Assembly: GCA_006176705.1 (NCBI GenBank)
Contig: QRFJ01000054.1
Coordinates: 3,138,153 to 3,202,152, forward strand
From: Cocos nucifera
Taxonomy: Eukaryota > Streptophyta > Magnoliopsida > Arecales > Arecaceae
Length of the DNA: 64,000 nt
Direction: 5' to 3'
Shown: positions 1 through 10,740 of the stretch, piece after piece
How the letters are laid out: each line of letters opens with the position of its first letter
Numbering within the stretch: position 1 is the first letter of the stretch
Position numbers and translations under genes: made by a program
Notes under the pieces: generated by a model
Databases searched by the model: none
Told to the model about the DNA's origin: nothing
The model's input: the letters and a program-made list of their open reading frames with translations, nothing else

Positions 1-524
1 GTCGACTCACTCTGAGACTGGATCGGCTCAGTTTAGGACTGGGTCAGCTTAGTATAGGACTGGATCGGCTAGGTCTTAGAAAAAAATCTAGATAAAGACA
101 ACATTTTTGGACTGTTGGCATGGCACACAATTGGGTCAGCTCAGCCTGAAACATAACTGGATCGGCTCAGTCTGAGATTGAGCCGACCCAGTCACAGGTT
201 AGCCGGCTCAGTCTGAAACTGGGTTGGCTCAGTTTTCATGGGTTATTATTTTATGTATGTGGATTGTTTAAGTTTGAAAAGTTTTTTTATGAGCTTGGGC
301 TTGACCCTTTATAAAGTATATATACTAAAAATAGGTCAAGACTGTAAGAGTGCTAAAATATACTAAATAAAAATTTTTTTCTTTTGAAAATCTTTTCATC
401 TCTTTGTCTCTATTTTTTGATTTATTTGATTGTGCTTCCATAGAGATTTCTAAGAAGTACTTTTTTGTTGCTTGGCTAATCACCAACGGTCACGTCGATC
501 CATGTAGAAAAGTGCATATTCTCA
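1..524 (+). repeat. 3' part of the A1 5' LTR
   Basis: The sequence ends in TCA six bases before a copia-type primer binding site, so it is read as the end of a 5' LTR whose start lies outside the window. Positions 1-235 hold several degenerate copies of a roughly 20-bp motif around GATCGGCTCAG in both orientations. The stretch at 300-330 has TATA-like AT-rich sequence. No partner 3' LTR is present in the window, so the boundary rests on the binding site alone. Confidence 0.6.
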
Positions 525-529
525 ATATT

Positions 530-541
530 TGATATCAGAGC
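530..541 (+). promoter_or_regulatory. A1 primer binding site
   Basis: TGATATCAGAGC matches, with one change, the initiator methionine tRNA complement used by most plant copia elements. It lies just inside the LTR end. Confidence 0.7.
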
Positions 542-796
542 GGTGTTGCATGGAAGAAAGGAAGACACTTAGGATTTACTACATCCAGGATCTATTACAC
601 CAGATTTTATCCTACAAACTTCTAGTTTGCTTCATGATTGTCTCTAGATTGAGGTGGAGATTATTTACATGGAGGAACGATGATACAAAAGTTTAGAAAG
701 AGGATCTAGGTCTAGTTAGATCTTCTGTGAAGGATAGTTTTACTGGTGTGTGATCATGAAGGATGTTAGAAATCTATTCTTGACTTGTTTGAAATT

Positions 797-1475
797 ATGG
801 GATCAAGTAGATTCAAGATGGATTTTGAAAAGTTCGACGGTAAGAAAAATTTTATCCTATGGCAGTAAAGAGTAAGAAACTTATTGGTTCAGTAGAGGAT
901 CTACAAGATCTTGACAAAAAAAAGATAAAAAAAGATCAGTATTGAGGATTGAGAAGAGTTGAAGAAAATTACTTTTAGCACAATCCGGATGTGCTTGGTT
1001 GATCAAATTTTGCCCAAGGTTTGCATAGAGACTATGATAAAGGGGCTCTAGGAGAGACTGAAGAACACATACATGGAAAAGAACATGACGAACAAGCTAT
1101 GGTTGATGAAATAGCTGTATAGTCTGAGAATGCCCGAAGATGAAAATCTTGTTGCACATATCCAAAGATTCTATTAAGTGCATTCTGAGGTGATGAGTTT
1201 GAATGTGAAGATCAACGAGGAGGATCGGGCATTACTGCTATTATGTTCTCTCTCAGATTCGTATGATAGTCTCATAATAACTTTAGTTTTATGGAAAGAA
1301 GATCCTAAACTATGAAGAGATTGTTGGTGTGCTCAAATCAAATGAGCAAAGAAAGAAGATCTGCAAGAAAGATCCTAAGTCTGAAATCTTGACTGTGAAT
1401 GGAAGATAGAAAAGATAAAAAAAGAAGACAAGAGAAAAATCCAAGGGTAGGTCAAAGTCTTGCGATTAGAGAAAG
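797..1475 (+). pseudogene. A1 gag remnant
   Basis: Gag would form the particle that packages the element's RNA. Reading from the ATG at 797 gives the usual copia gag opening, with a phenylalanine-aspartate-glycine motif followed by a Leu-Trp-Gln segment, then a stop at about codon 24. Further stops and shifts follow before the nucleocapsid region that begins at 1476. It is non-functional and is assigned by this N-terminal pattern and by its place between PBS and protease. Confidence 0.65.
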
Positions 1476-2026
1476 ATGATATTGAAATATTATAAATGTC
1501 ATCAGCCTAGACACCTGAGGAGAGATTGTCTCCTTTTGAGATCAGAAAAAGAAATGGCCCGCAAAAAAGTTGATACAGCTTCTGTAAGCAGTGGAGAAGA
1601 TCTACTAGTTATATCAGATGGATCCACAGAGTGCGATACTATGTGGATATTAGATTTAGCATGCTCGCACCACTATACTTCTCATCGAAAGTGGTTTGCT
1701 ATCTATCAGAAGGCCGATGGTAGAAGTATCAGCCATGGATATGATCATCTGTGCAAAGTAGCTAGAATTGGCTCTATCAGGATGAGGATGTACAATGGAA
1801 TTATTCATACATTATCAAATATCAGGCATGTACCAGAGTTGAAAAAGAATTTAATTTTTTTGGGCTACTTGGAGGAGCAAGGTTATGCTTTTAGTAGCCA
1901 GGCTGGAAGTGGATGTCTGAAAATTTTTAAGAAAGCTTTGGTGGTGATGAGAGATAAAAGACTGAGCAACAATCTTTACAAAATGGAAGGCTCAGTGGTA
2001 AATGATAGTGATAGGAACGCGATGCT
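1476..2026 (+). pseudogene. A1 zinc knuckle, protease and pre-integrase remnant
   Basis: One open frame covers the end of gag, the aspartic protease and the start of the pre-integrase domain. The zinc knuckle near residues 6-17 keeps Cys, His and Cys, but the first Cys position is Tyr. The protease site near residue 59 reads WILDLACSHH, where copia proteins have a D-S/T-G type triad, so it is inactivated. It continues into the conserved segment between protease and integrase until T1 interrupts it at 2027. The frame resumes after T1 at 3619. It is followed directly in the + strand by integrase and RT remnants. Confidence 0.8.
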
Positions 2027-3618
2027 GTCGTTAAAACACCGTGTTTATCAGTTTAATCCAACTTCTTAAAATTATTGAAAATCCGTAAATAGTAGTGAGT
2101 CGGGTCGAATCCACAGGGAAGATAGTGTTTTTAGATTTGAAATCTTTAATTTTTTTGAGAAAAAAAATAATTTGAATTTTAAAATAAAAACTGAAGTCGA
2201 AAGATTGAAAATAAAAATTAAAAGATGCAGGAATTTAAATTTGGTACTAAGATCTACTAGTTAGATCTTAGCATCTACTTGCAAAGCAATAATTTAAAGT
2301 GCAGAAATTAAATTACAATAAAAAAAGTAAGAAATTAAAATATAAAAAAAAAAATTTTTATTAACTAAAATTTCAAAATTTAAATACATAAAATTTAAAA
2401 AGAAAAGACAATAAAATAAAATAGCCTGATCTCTGATCTTGGATCGGCATTGGCAGAAAGATGGTGTAGAAGCTCGGCTCTTCTTCTCGGCATCCGTTGC
2501 TTCGAAGCAGCCTTTAACCCATAGCCTAGCTTCGCCCTGTACCAAAGCTTCACCTTGATCGGAGATATCAATTTTTGATGGCCTGGGGTCCTTTTTATAG
2601 AGCTAGGAGGGCTGGATATTTTTTCTAAAGGCAATATGGGACTAATAGCCTTTGTAATCATAAAAATACAAAGAAATTTGGATAAAATTTGAATCAAAAT
2701 AGCTCTGATATGACTCTGCTAAATCTGATAAAATCCAGCCGTTCAATAGAAATCCAACGATCCAAAAATCATCAAAATCGGATGCAGATAAGCTCAGATC
2801 GGGTCGGATTAAATTCTGGCCGTTGGATCGCGCTTGATCGAGAAAATCTGGCCGCAAATCGTGCTTCAGGAGTCTTGATCACCGCCGGCAGCATTCTGGA
2901 CCGTCAGATCATCGCCTTGATCGAGCGCTGCCATCTGATGGTGATCCACGTGATGTTTGTATCTGAATAAAATTCGGAAGCAACCACAGCCGTCCGATCC
3001 TGACCGCAAACAACCACATCCATCCGATCGCGCAATAACTGTTCCCATGGACCGCATGGACCGGCCGCACCGCACACCGCAACCAATCAGCGCCGCTGTT
3101 GTCGGATGAAAAGACTAAATTACCCTTGTGAGCCACGATAAATTTCTGTAGACCCTTAAGGGGTCTAGGTCCACCACGTGGCAATCTCTGATTCGCCGGA
3201 ATTTGCTGAGCTGGCGGTCCACGCCTAGATCGTGGACCGGACTGATGGCTTCAACGGCTGAGTCGGCTTGATGGCTCGGCTTGGCTTGGTGGCTCGGCTT
3301 GCGGAGTCGGCTGAGCCGTTTTCTTTTTTTATTTAATTTTTATTTATTTTATATTTTTAAAAATTCATATCTTTTTCATTTTAGCTCTGTTTTACTTGAA
3401 ATTTATTTCGTTGTGATCAAAAAAATGAGCTCTTTCTATTGATAATAAAATTTTATTTATTAATTTTTATTAATTTTTATTTTTTTTTAATTAATTTTTT
3501 AATTAATAAAAATATGAATTTTTCAAAAATTATATATAAATTAATTATTATTTTTAAAAATTAATATCAATTAATTGATAAATTAATACTTTTATTGATG
3601 AATTTATTATACTTATCA
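2027..3618. mobile_element. Insertion T1, unclassified non-coding element in A1
   Basis: About 1.6 kb of non-coding DNA interrupts the A1 pre-integrase domain. The A1 frame on the left ends GATAGGAACGCGATGCT (2010-2026) and resumes on the right as GATAGTAAAGAGATGCT (3619-3635). These are 14 of 17 identical, which looks like a diverged target-site duplication. The insert starts GTCGTTAAAACACC and ends ACTTATCA. It has no LTR, no clear terminal inverted repeat and no long ORF. A motif near 2101-2118 reads GGTCGAATCCACAGGG. Insertion T2 is a relative with the same last bases. A 17-bp duplication would fit a non-LTR retroelement, but no poly(A) tail is seen. Confidence 0.65.
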
Positions 3619-4896
3619 GATAGTAAAGAGATGCTAGCAGTGGCACAGGAGGAGCAGATTTTATATCGATTATGGTACTATCAGATGGGTCATATGAATG
3701 ATCATGGGCTCACAGACCTAAGCAGAAGAGGTATGATTTCAATCCTAAAGAAGGAGGGCACGGATCTTTGTGAGCCATGTATCTTTGGCAAACAGCATAG
3801 GATGAAGTTTACCAGAAGTACCAAGCACAGCGAGGGAGTGCTGAATTTAGTGCACTCGGATGTGTAGGGATCAGCTCCTGTATCAGCTAAAGGTGGGGTA
3901 AAATACTTTGTTACTTTCATTGATGATTTTTGAAGAAAGGTGTGGGTTTACCTGATCCAAAAAAAATTAGAGGTATTTGTCCGGTTCAGAGCCTGGAGAG
4001 CTGAAGTAGAGAAGGAGTCAGGAAGATAGATAATATATCTGAGGTTGGACAATGGAGGAGAGTATACTAGTCTGGAGTTCAGGAGGTACTATGAGGAAAA
4101 TGGCATCAAATGCCATTACACGATGATGATTACTCCCCAGCAAAATATTATCGTGGAGAGAATGAACCGAACACTGATCGAGAAGGCATGAAGTTTGAGA
4201 CTGCAGACATCACTTCCAAAGTTTTTTTGGGGTGATGCTCTAATTTTTTCTTATTTTTTTATAAACAAGTCTCCTCATTATAAGCTGAATGAAGGCATTC
4301 TAGAAGAGGTCTGGAGTGAAAAGAAGGTGAAGCTTGGCCATCTGAAAGTCTTCGATTGCACAGTCTATGCACATGTGGAGGCAATCGAGAGGAGCAAATT
4401 GGATCCAAAATCTCAAAAGATGACATTCATAAGATATCCACAAGGAGTCAAGGGCTACCTGCTGTGGGACTCTCAGGCATAGAAGTCAGTGATCAGTAGG
4501 AACATTATCTTTGATGAGAAGAGTATCTTGAGGAGGTCTGGGATAGATGAAACTGAAGAAACAAAGGTGAATAGCAGTGGTCAGTCAGAGAATGATGGCA
4601 TGCAAGTTACATCCACTTATAGGAGTATTCCTGTTGAGATGGAGCTGGACAGAAAAGTATTATCTCAAATTAAAAATCAGCATGAAGGGCCGACAGTTTA
4701 GATCGATGTGCAGGAGCAGCCACAGACATCAGGTAGAGATGTGCCAGTAGAAGTAGCTTTACACAAGTCCCAGCATACTATTAGAAGATCGATCAGATAT
4801 GACATTGATGAGGTTATCTCCTATGCACTTATCATTGCTAATGGAGATCTAGAGAATTATGCAGAGACCATGGAGAGTGAGATTTATGATTTATGA
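3619..4896 (+). pseudogene. A1 integrase remnant
   Basis: Copia integrase inserts the DNA copy into the genome. The zinc-binding part is visible, with one His position changed to Tyr (LWYYQMGHM, about 3682) and the Cys pair in LCEPC (about 3769). The catalytic core keeps its acidic residues in HSD (about 3855), LDNGGEY (about 4045) and VERMNR (about 4154). At least seven stops interrupt it, near 3865, 3931, 4027, 4189, 4480, 4699 and 4894, all in one frame. The C-terminal part carries the usual Leu-Gly-His and Phe-Asp segments (4339-4360). It is non-functional. Confidence 0.85.
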
Positions 4897-5845
4897 ATGC
4901 AGGCCATGATGGAGGAGATGGAATCACTTGAGAAGAATCAGACATGGCAACTAGCGGATCTTCCAGAGGATGCTCGATCTATTGGCTCAAAGTGGGTGTT
5001 CACAAAGAAAGAAGCACCTTCAGAACAAGATGGAGTCAGACTCAAAGCAAGACTGGTAGCAAAGGGATACTCACAAAGAAAAGGAATTGACTACACAGAA
5101 ATTTTTTTTTCTGTGGTGCATCATACATCTATTCGAGTTTTGCTGTCATTGGTGGCATAGCATAACATAAAATTAGAATAGATGGACATGAAAACAGCCT
5201 TCCTTCATGGAACTTTGGAGGAAAGAATCTATATGAAGTAGCCAAATAGTTTCATGAAGATGGGACAGGAAGAAAAGGTGTGTTTACTTAGAAAGTTTTT
5301 GTATGGCTTAAAACAATCCCCTCATCAGTAGTATCGAAGGTTTGATAGCTTTTTCCTAAACCTGGGTTTCAGTAGATGTGAACATGATTGTTGTGTCTAC
5401 GTCAAGAATGTAAATAAGGAGGATGCCCTATACTTATTATTGTATATAGATGATATGCTTATAGCCAGTAGAAGCATGGATGCTATGAAAAGTTTGAAAA
5501 GGATATTATCATCTGAATTTGAGATGAAAGATTTGGGTCCAGCTAAGAAAATTCTTGGAATGGAGATTTGTAGAGATAGGTGCAAAGGAGTGCTCCATTT
5601 GTCATAAGAAAAGTATGTTCAGAAGGTTCTTGAGAGGTTTGAAATGGAGAAGACCAAATTTGCAAAGACGTCATTGCCGAGCCATATGTCTCTCTCCAAG
5701 TTACAGTGCCCCTAGTCAAAAAAAGAGAGAGAGTACATGAAATGAGTTTCTTATGCAAATGATGTAGACAGTATGATGTACACTATGGTATGCTGTAGAC
5801 CAGATATAGCATATGCTGTGAGCACGGTTAGTAGATACATGGATC
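4897..5845 (+). pseudogene. A1 reverse transcriptase remnant
   Basis: This is the copia RT, which copies element RNA to DNA. The opening block around Trp-Val-Phe-Thr-Lys (about 4993) and the AKGYSQ segment (about 5059) are conserved. The catalytic core motif reads LYIDDM near 5442-5459, so the two catalytic aspartates survive. In-frame stops occur near 5158, 5179, 5239, 5329, 5605 and 5713. After a frame change the thumb-proximal segment continues as RPDIAYAVSTVSRYM (about 5798-5842). There the similarity stops and minus-strand gypsy begins; the RNase H domain is missing. Confidence 0.85.
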
Positions 5846-7090
5846 TCCAAGAGTTCATCAGATTGTTGGGCATGATTTTCTGTCAGACTGTCTTGGACGT
5901 CCAACCCTATTGGGAGCTCAAGTTGGGGCTTCACTTCTTTCTCTACTTGGAGTTTGGCGGTGAAATATTGCCGTGCGATAATTTGATCACCTTGGATCTT
6001 CTCCACCCCATAGGCTGTTGGAAATTTGATCGTCAGATAGTAACTGGACACCACGGCCCTCAATGTTTAGAGACTGGATCGTTCGAGGATGGCATTATAG
6101 GCTGAGGAAAGTTTTACGATAAGAAAGTCCACAGGGATAGTCATTTACTGAGGTGGAGTGCCCATTATGATAGGCAGTTTGATTATTCCCTCCAGAATTA
6201 CTGAGCTTTCGAAGAATCCTTGAGTTGGCGTATTAAATTTATTTAGCCGATCAGAAGAGAATTCCATTTAGAAAAAAGTAGAAAAGTACAAAATATCAAC
6301 TAAGCTTCCATGATCAATGAATACATAGTGTATATTATAATCAGCAATATTTAGAGAAACAACCACTGTGTCATTGTGCGGTTATTGTACAGCCTGTGCA
6401 TCCTGCTTAGTAAAAGTTATTGCCTCTCTGATCTATCTCTATGCCTTGGTCTCTTCGCCGCCACTATCTTGGATGACCCCCCAGTGATCCTATGGATTTT
6501 GTTGAGGAGAGGTCGTTCTTTAGTCACCACCAGCTCTCCTGCCTCCTGTGTAGGTATCGGTATCGAGTGCTAGGGCTGACAAGGTGGTTATCAAACTCTC
6601 GAAGGAGGCCATCATGGGGGAGTTCTCTCACGGATGAAATGCTCCAATCTTCCTTCCTGAATAGACCTTTCAATAGCATCACAGAGGAGGTGGCAATCCT
6701 CAGTATCATGACCATGGTCATGATGGTAGAAACAGTACCTTGTTGGATCATGATGCTCGAATTTCATCCGCATCTTCAGAGGCTGAGGGAGCTCATTCTG
6801 GATTTGCATTAAGACCTCTCCCTAGGTGGTGTTCAGAAGCATATAGTTGTGATAATGCCTCGGTGGAGACCACTGTCGATCTTTTCTTTGGGGACTCAAG
6901 GATCGATGATTTTGGAATGAACCTCCATCCTTTTACTTCCTATACGGAGATCGGGAGCACTGGCGATAAACCTCCTTCTTCAGTCGGAAGTGCTCCTTAT
7001 TTGATCCTGCTGGGATAGCATTAGTAGGGGTGTCCTCAGCATAAGCTTCTTCAATGTTGATATACTTTCTGGCCCACTCCAGTATACCAG
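5846..7090 (-). pseudogene. G1 gag C-terminus and protease-region remnant
   Basis: Reading from 7090 down, a segment with WARKYIN (about 7075) belongs to the gag region before the zinc knuckle. The knuckle region at 6809-6612 contains FYHHDHGHDTEDC, with a His-rich spacer typical of Tat-like gypsy elements. Downstream, 6063-5846 encodes the region after the aspartic protease (segments RAVVSSYY and KFPTAYGV and then GDQIIARQY), which lies between protease and RT in these elements. Gypsy I has the corresponding region at 54600-55460. Several frameshifts are needed to read it. The end at about 5846 is abrupt, with no LTR. Confidence 0.75.
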
Positions 7091-8905
7091 TATAGTCTTA
7101 GATATATGTGTCCTAGAAACAAAAATTGACTAACACTTGTAATATACTTCTAGGAGAAAAATTATAATTTTAACTATAATCAATAAAATGTATTATTTTC
7201 TATCATATATGTGTATTTAGTGTCTGTGATACATCCTTTGAGTTAATGATAATGATAATTCATATTTTTAAGAGTTGAAAATTTAAGACATAAATAATCA
7301 TTATTAACTTATAAAATGCTTCCGACCATAGGATCATCACGAGGATGATGATTGATCTGGAAGGTTGGTGTACAATCGCTTCTCTTTAGTAGATGAGTTT
7401 TGAGTCAACGGTGTGGAGATATTGGAGCGAGAGTACAGATACTCGTTAGAGAATGAGGGCAATGAGCATGACCACCTCGAGTAGTCATTAGGAAGTCTAC
7501 CTTCTCGTCAATGACTGACTCGATGCTGTAGTGGTGTGTCTGATTCTTTGACCTAAGGTGCATCGGTAGTTCACCTTGAGGGTGTTATAGTTTGACTACA
7601 CCATAACTCAGTCTCCTAGCCATTCGGAATCCTGAGGTGTATGTTGGCTATAGCATATTCATTGTAGGAACTGGATTGCATCAAGATGAAAATCTATCTA
7701 CCTCGGTGGTAGAGGAGCAGCCCTATGATGATCATGAGAATCAAGCCCATAAGCCCATGGCCATGGCAAAGTAAAATAATAGAAAGAGTTTCTATTAAGA
7801 TTTTTCACATTCGGACTTGAATCTAATGATTAATCATATGACATGGATATTAGGGTTTGACGAGATTATCTTAACCCTAATCCTGATCGAGGCTCAAGAT
7901 AGAAGAACTTAATCACATAGGTAAGCTGTACCAAGAGGTTCGCATTTTCAGTTCTGATGGATTGCCACCATATGCTGCTAGGTGTCACTGATGGATTTTA
8001 AGATGCAATTAGAATGATTTAGATGATTCGATCATACTAGTTGTTCGAATCAGAAAGAGTTCTGATCCATCGAAAGGTGTTTTGATGATGTCGATGATAG
8101 AGATCATGATATATCTTATTATCATACGAAACTGAACCTAACTGGATCACACAAAAAAAAATTTTGAATCTGGATATCATCAATTGGAACTAACCCAGTT
8201 CAATTGATTCTGAATAAAGATTCAATTAGGTTCAAGAAAATCGTGCTAGCACTACGATTGAAGCCTAATGTTCTCCTTTAACTATCATAAATAGTTGTCC
8301 TGACCGAGCTAAAAGAGTTTGGTGCTCACTCAGGTACCTTTCACTTGATCTGACTAGAGCTCTGTCTAGGTCAGAAAAGAATTATCTTAATTTATGAGAT
8401 GAATTTGAGACAATACCTACCATTTTTCCATCACCTGCTATTTTAAATCCTTTGACTTTGGTCAAAAGTTGACCTTTGACTAATCAAATGTTGACCTTTG
8501 ACACTTAGACTATCTGTCCACATATCATCATGCATCCATAGGAGAGCTAGTGGGGGCTTGTCCTCCTGCCAGAAACCAGTAAGGAGGAGGGCGCACCTAC
8601 CCTGCCAAAAGCTAGTAATGGATAAGGGGTGCACACCTAGGGAGGCATGCGCCCAAATGGATAAAGGCGCCCTGAAGTCCCTTCATGGACAGATGGAACT
8701 CCAGTTGCTTTATTGGAATTTCTACCTAGATGGCACCAAAGACTTATCTTTGACCAGTCTTGACGCCATCTAAGGATGATTCAGATGGGCTCTCATCTGA
8801 TTAGATCAGATGATGTCATCCTACCAATCAGATTTAGATCTGATTACACAAAAGGCTATGATTGGTTGACCAGAATGATGTGGCACTGCATGGCACAATA
8901 GGATC

Positions 8906-8913
8906 TATAAAAA
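8906..8913 (+). promoter_or_regulatory. TATA-like box of the A2 5' LTR
   Basis: TATAAAAA is placed as expected for an LTR promoter. The equivalent site in the other LTR is TATAAATA at 14451-14458. Confidence 0.45.
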
Positions 8914-9330
8914 CTCTATCTGCACCAAGATCAAAAAAGCTTGACCCATTGCCCATGCCATAAGGCTGCCCCTCTCCCTCTTCCATGCCATCTTCAGGTT
9001 TTCTCTCTCCTATCCACATCCAAGAATTTTTGGGCTTCAGTTTGGTGCAACCAAGCAAGAGAAAGATGACAGAAAAAGAAAGAAGGCTGCACTGTTGCAA
9101 GAGATAACTCACATCTTCGAAAGAAGTTTTGAAGATCTTCAAAATCAGATTCAGATCTGATTTTTGGAGAGATGATAAAGAAGGAGAAGATATTTAGATC
9201 CTACCTGAGTGGATACCGATAGAGGTCAGACACTTACGTGACTAGATCCAGAATCTCATGCAGACATTAGAATTATCACAGGATAATCAGATTACCATTA
9301 ACAAGATAAATTAAATTAGATTTAATTTAT

Positions 9331-9368
9331 TTTTTATTTTATTTTATTTTATTTTATTTTATTTTATT
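9331..9368 (+). repeat. (ATTTT)n microsatellite
   Basis: About seven ATTTT units lie inside the A2 5' LTR. The right LTR has only short AT-rich sequence at the same place (about 14877), so the array grew after insertion or shrank in the partner. Confidence 0.85.
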
Positions 9369-9498
9369 AGATCAATAATATTAGATCTAAAAAGTCTCAG
9401 ATTTGATTTGCATCTAAGAAATTTTTTTTTAAAATATCTCTTTTGATCCAATCAAATCTGAATGAATCTGATCTAAAAAACTAGATTTTTTCTTCAAC

Positions 9499-9511
9499 TG
9501 GTATCAGAGCC
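9499..9511 (+). promoter_or_regulatory. A2 primer binding site
   Basis: TGGTATCAGAGCC is the exact complement expected for initiator methionine tRNA, two bases after the LTR end. Confidence 0.85.
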
Positions 9512-10112
9512 GGATTATATTTTTCATTAGATTTAATTTTATTTTAATTTTGATCTGATAATTAGATGATTTCAGATATCACATAAGATGTGATTAGATC
9601 TAAAATTAAAAAAATAAAAAATTTAAATAATTTAGATCTAAGTTGTACAAGATGCATGACTAGTTGTAGAATAGAATTATTCTATGTATAGTCTAGCATG
9701 ATCATAATTTATTTTGGTTAAGTTATAATTTTTAGATCTATTTATTTACTATTTTTTGATATATTAAATATTATAATAAAATCTAAAAAATAAGAAAATA
9801 AAATTATTTAATTTTTGTTCATATGAGATATGATGAATGCATGTTTAGACTAGTTGTAGAATAGTTCTACATAATTATCTAGAATAGATTTTAATTTGAT
9901 ATGATCAATTTAAATTTAATTTTTTAGATGATTATAAGATAATTTAGATCTAAACATATGTATGATATGGATACATAAAGATGTATGCAAAACATGTTTA
10001 TAGTTAGATCAATTTTTATATATGAGATATATGATATAGATCTAACTAGTTTTGTAGTTTTCATATTTTTGATTAAGGCATTCTCCTTAACCGTCCGATT
10101 ATAAGAACAAAG
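9512..10112. other. A2 leader, AT-rich, no coding signal
   Basis: AT-rich sequence between the PBS and the assembly gap. It has repeated TAGATCTAA-like words and no gag-like frame, so it is read as untranslated leader. Confidence 0.5.
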
Positions 10113-10740
10113 NNNNNNNNNNNNNNNNNNNNNNNNNNNNNNNNNNNNNNNNNNNNNNNNNNNNNNNNNNNNNNNNNNNNNNNNNNNNNNNNNNNNNNNN
10201 NNNNNNNNNNNNNNNNNNNNNNNNNNNNNNNNNNNNNNNNNNNNNNNNNNNNNNNNNNNNNNNNNNNNNNNNNNNNNNNNNNNNNNNNNNNNNNNNNNNN
10301 NNNNNNNNNNNNNNNNNNNNNNNNNNNNNNNNNNNNNNNNNNNNNNNNNNNNNNNNNNNNNNNNNNNNNNNNNNNNNNNNNNNNNNNNNNNNNNNNNNNN
10401 NNNNNNNNNNNNNNNNNNNNNNNNNNNNNNNNNNNNNNNNNNNNNNNNNNNNNNNNNNNNNNNNNNNNNNNNNNNNNNNNNNNNNNNNNNNNNNNNNNNN
10501 NNNNNNNNNNNNNNNNNNNNNNNNNNNNNNNNNNNNNNNNNNNNNNNNNNNNNNNNNNNNNNNNNNNNNNNNNNNNNNNNNNNNNNNNNNNNNNNNNNNN
10601 NNNNNNNNNNNNNNNNNNNNNNNNNNNNNNNNNNNNNNNNNNNNNNNNNNNNNNNNNNNNNNNNNNNNNNNNNNNNNNNNNNNNNNNNNNNNNNNNNNNN
10701 NNNNNNNNNNNNNNNNNNNNNNNNNNNNNNNNNNNNNNNN
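10113..10740. other. Assembly gap of 628 N
   Basis: Unknown bases. The gap lies inside element A2 and probably hides the left end of insertion T2 and any remaining A2 gag-pol sequence. Its stated length may be an estimate. Confidence 0.99.

Larger units (their letters stand above)
1..5845 (+). mobile_element. Copia element A1, decayed and truncated at both ends
   Basis: Ty1/copia LTR retrotransposon read on the + strand. The order of parts is LTR end, primer binding site, gag, protease, integrase, reverse transcriptase, which is the copia order. The left LTR runs out of the window. The element stops in the C-terminal part of the RT region at about 5845, where minus-strand gypsy sequence (G1) begins; RNase H and the 3' LTR are absent. 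Insertion T1 splits it at 2027-3618. From 3636 to 5715 pol stays in one frame and is broken only by nonsense codons, so decay was mainly by point substitution. Confidence 0.85.
7096..9496 (+). repeat. A2 5' LTR (2.4 kb)
   Basis: Matches 12774-15022 along its whole length, including the segments after TTAGATATATGTG and near the ends. It ends TTCTTCA two bases before the PBS. A TATA-like box lies at 8906-8913. An ATTTT microsatellite at 9331-9368 has no match in the other LTR. Short ORFs inside it show no family resemblance. Confidence 0.85.

Noticed and set aside
8443..9142. ORFs on both strands at 8.4-9.1 kb
   Set aside because: Inside the A2 LTR; not kept in the partner LTR.
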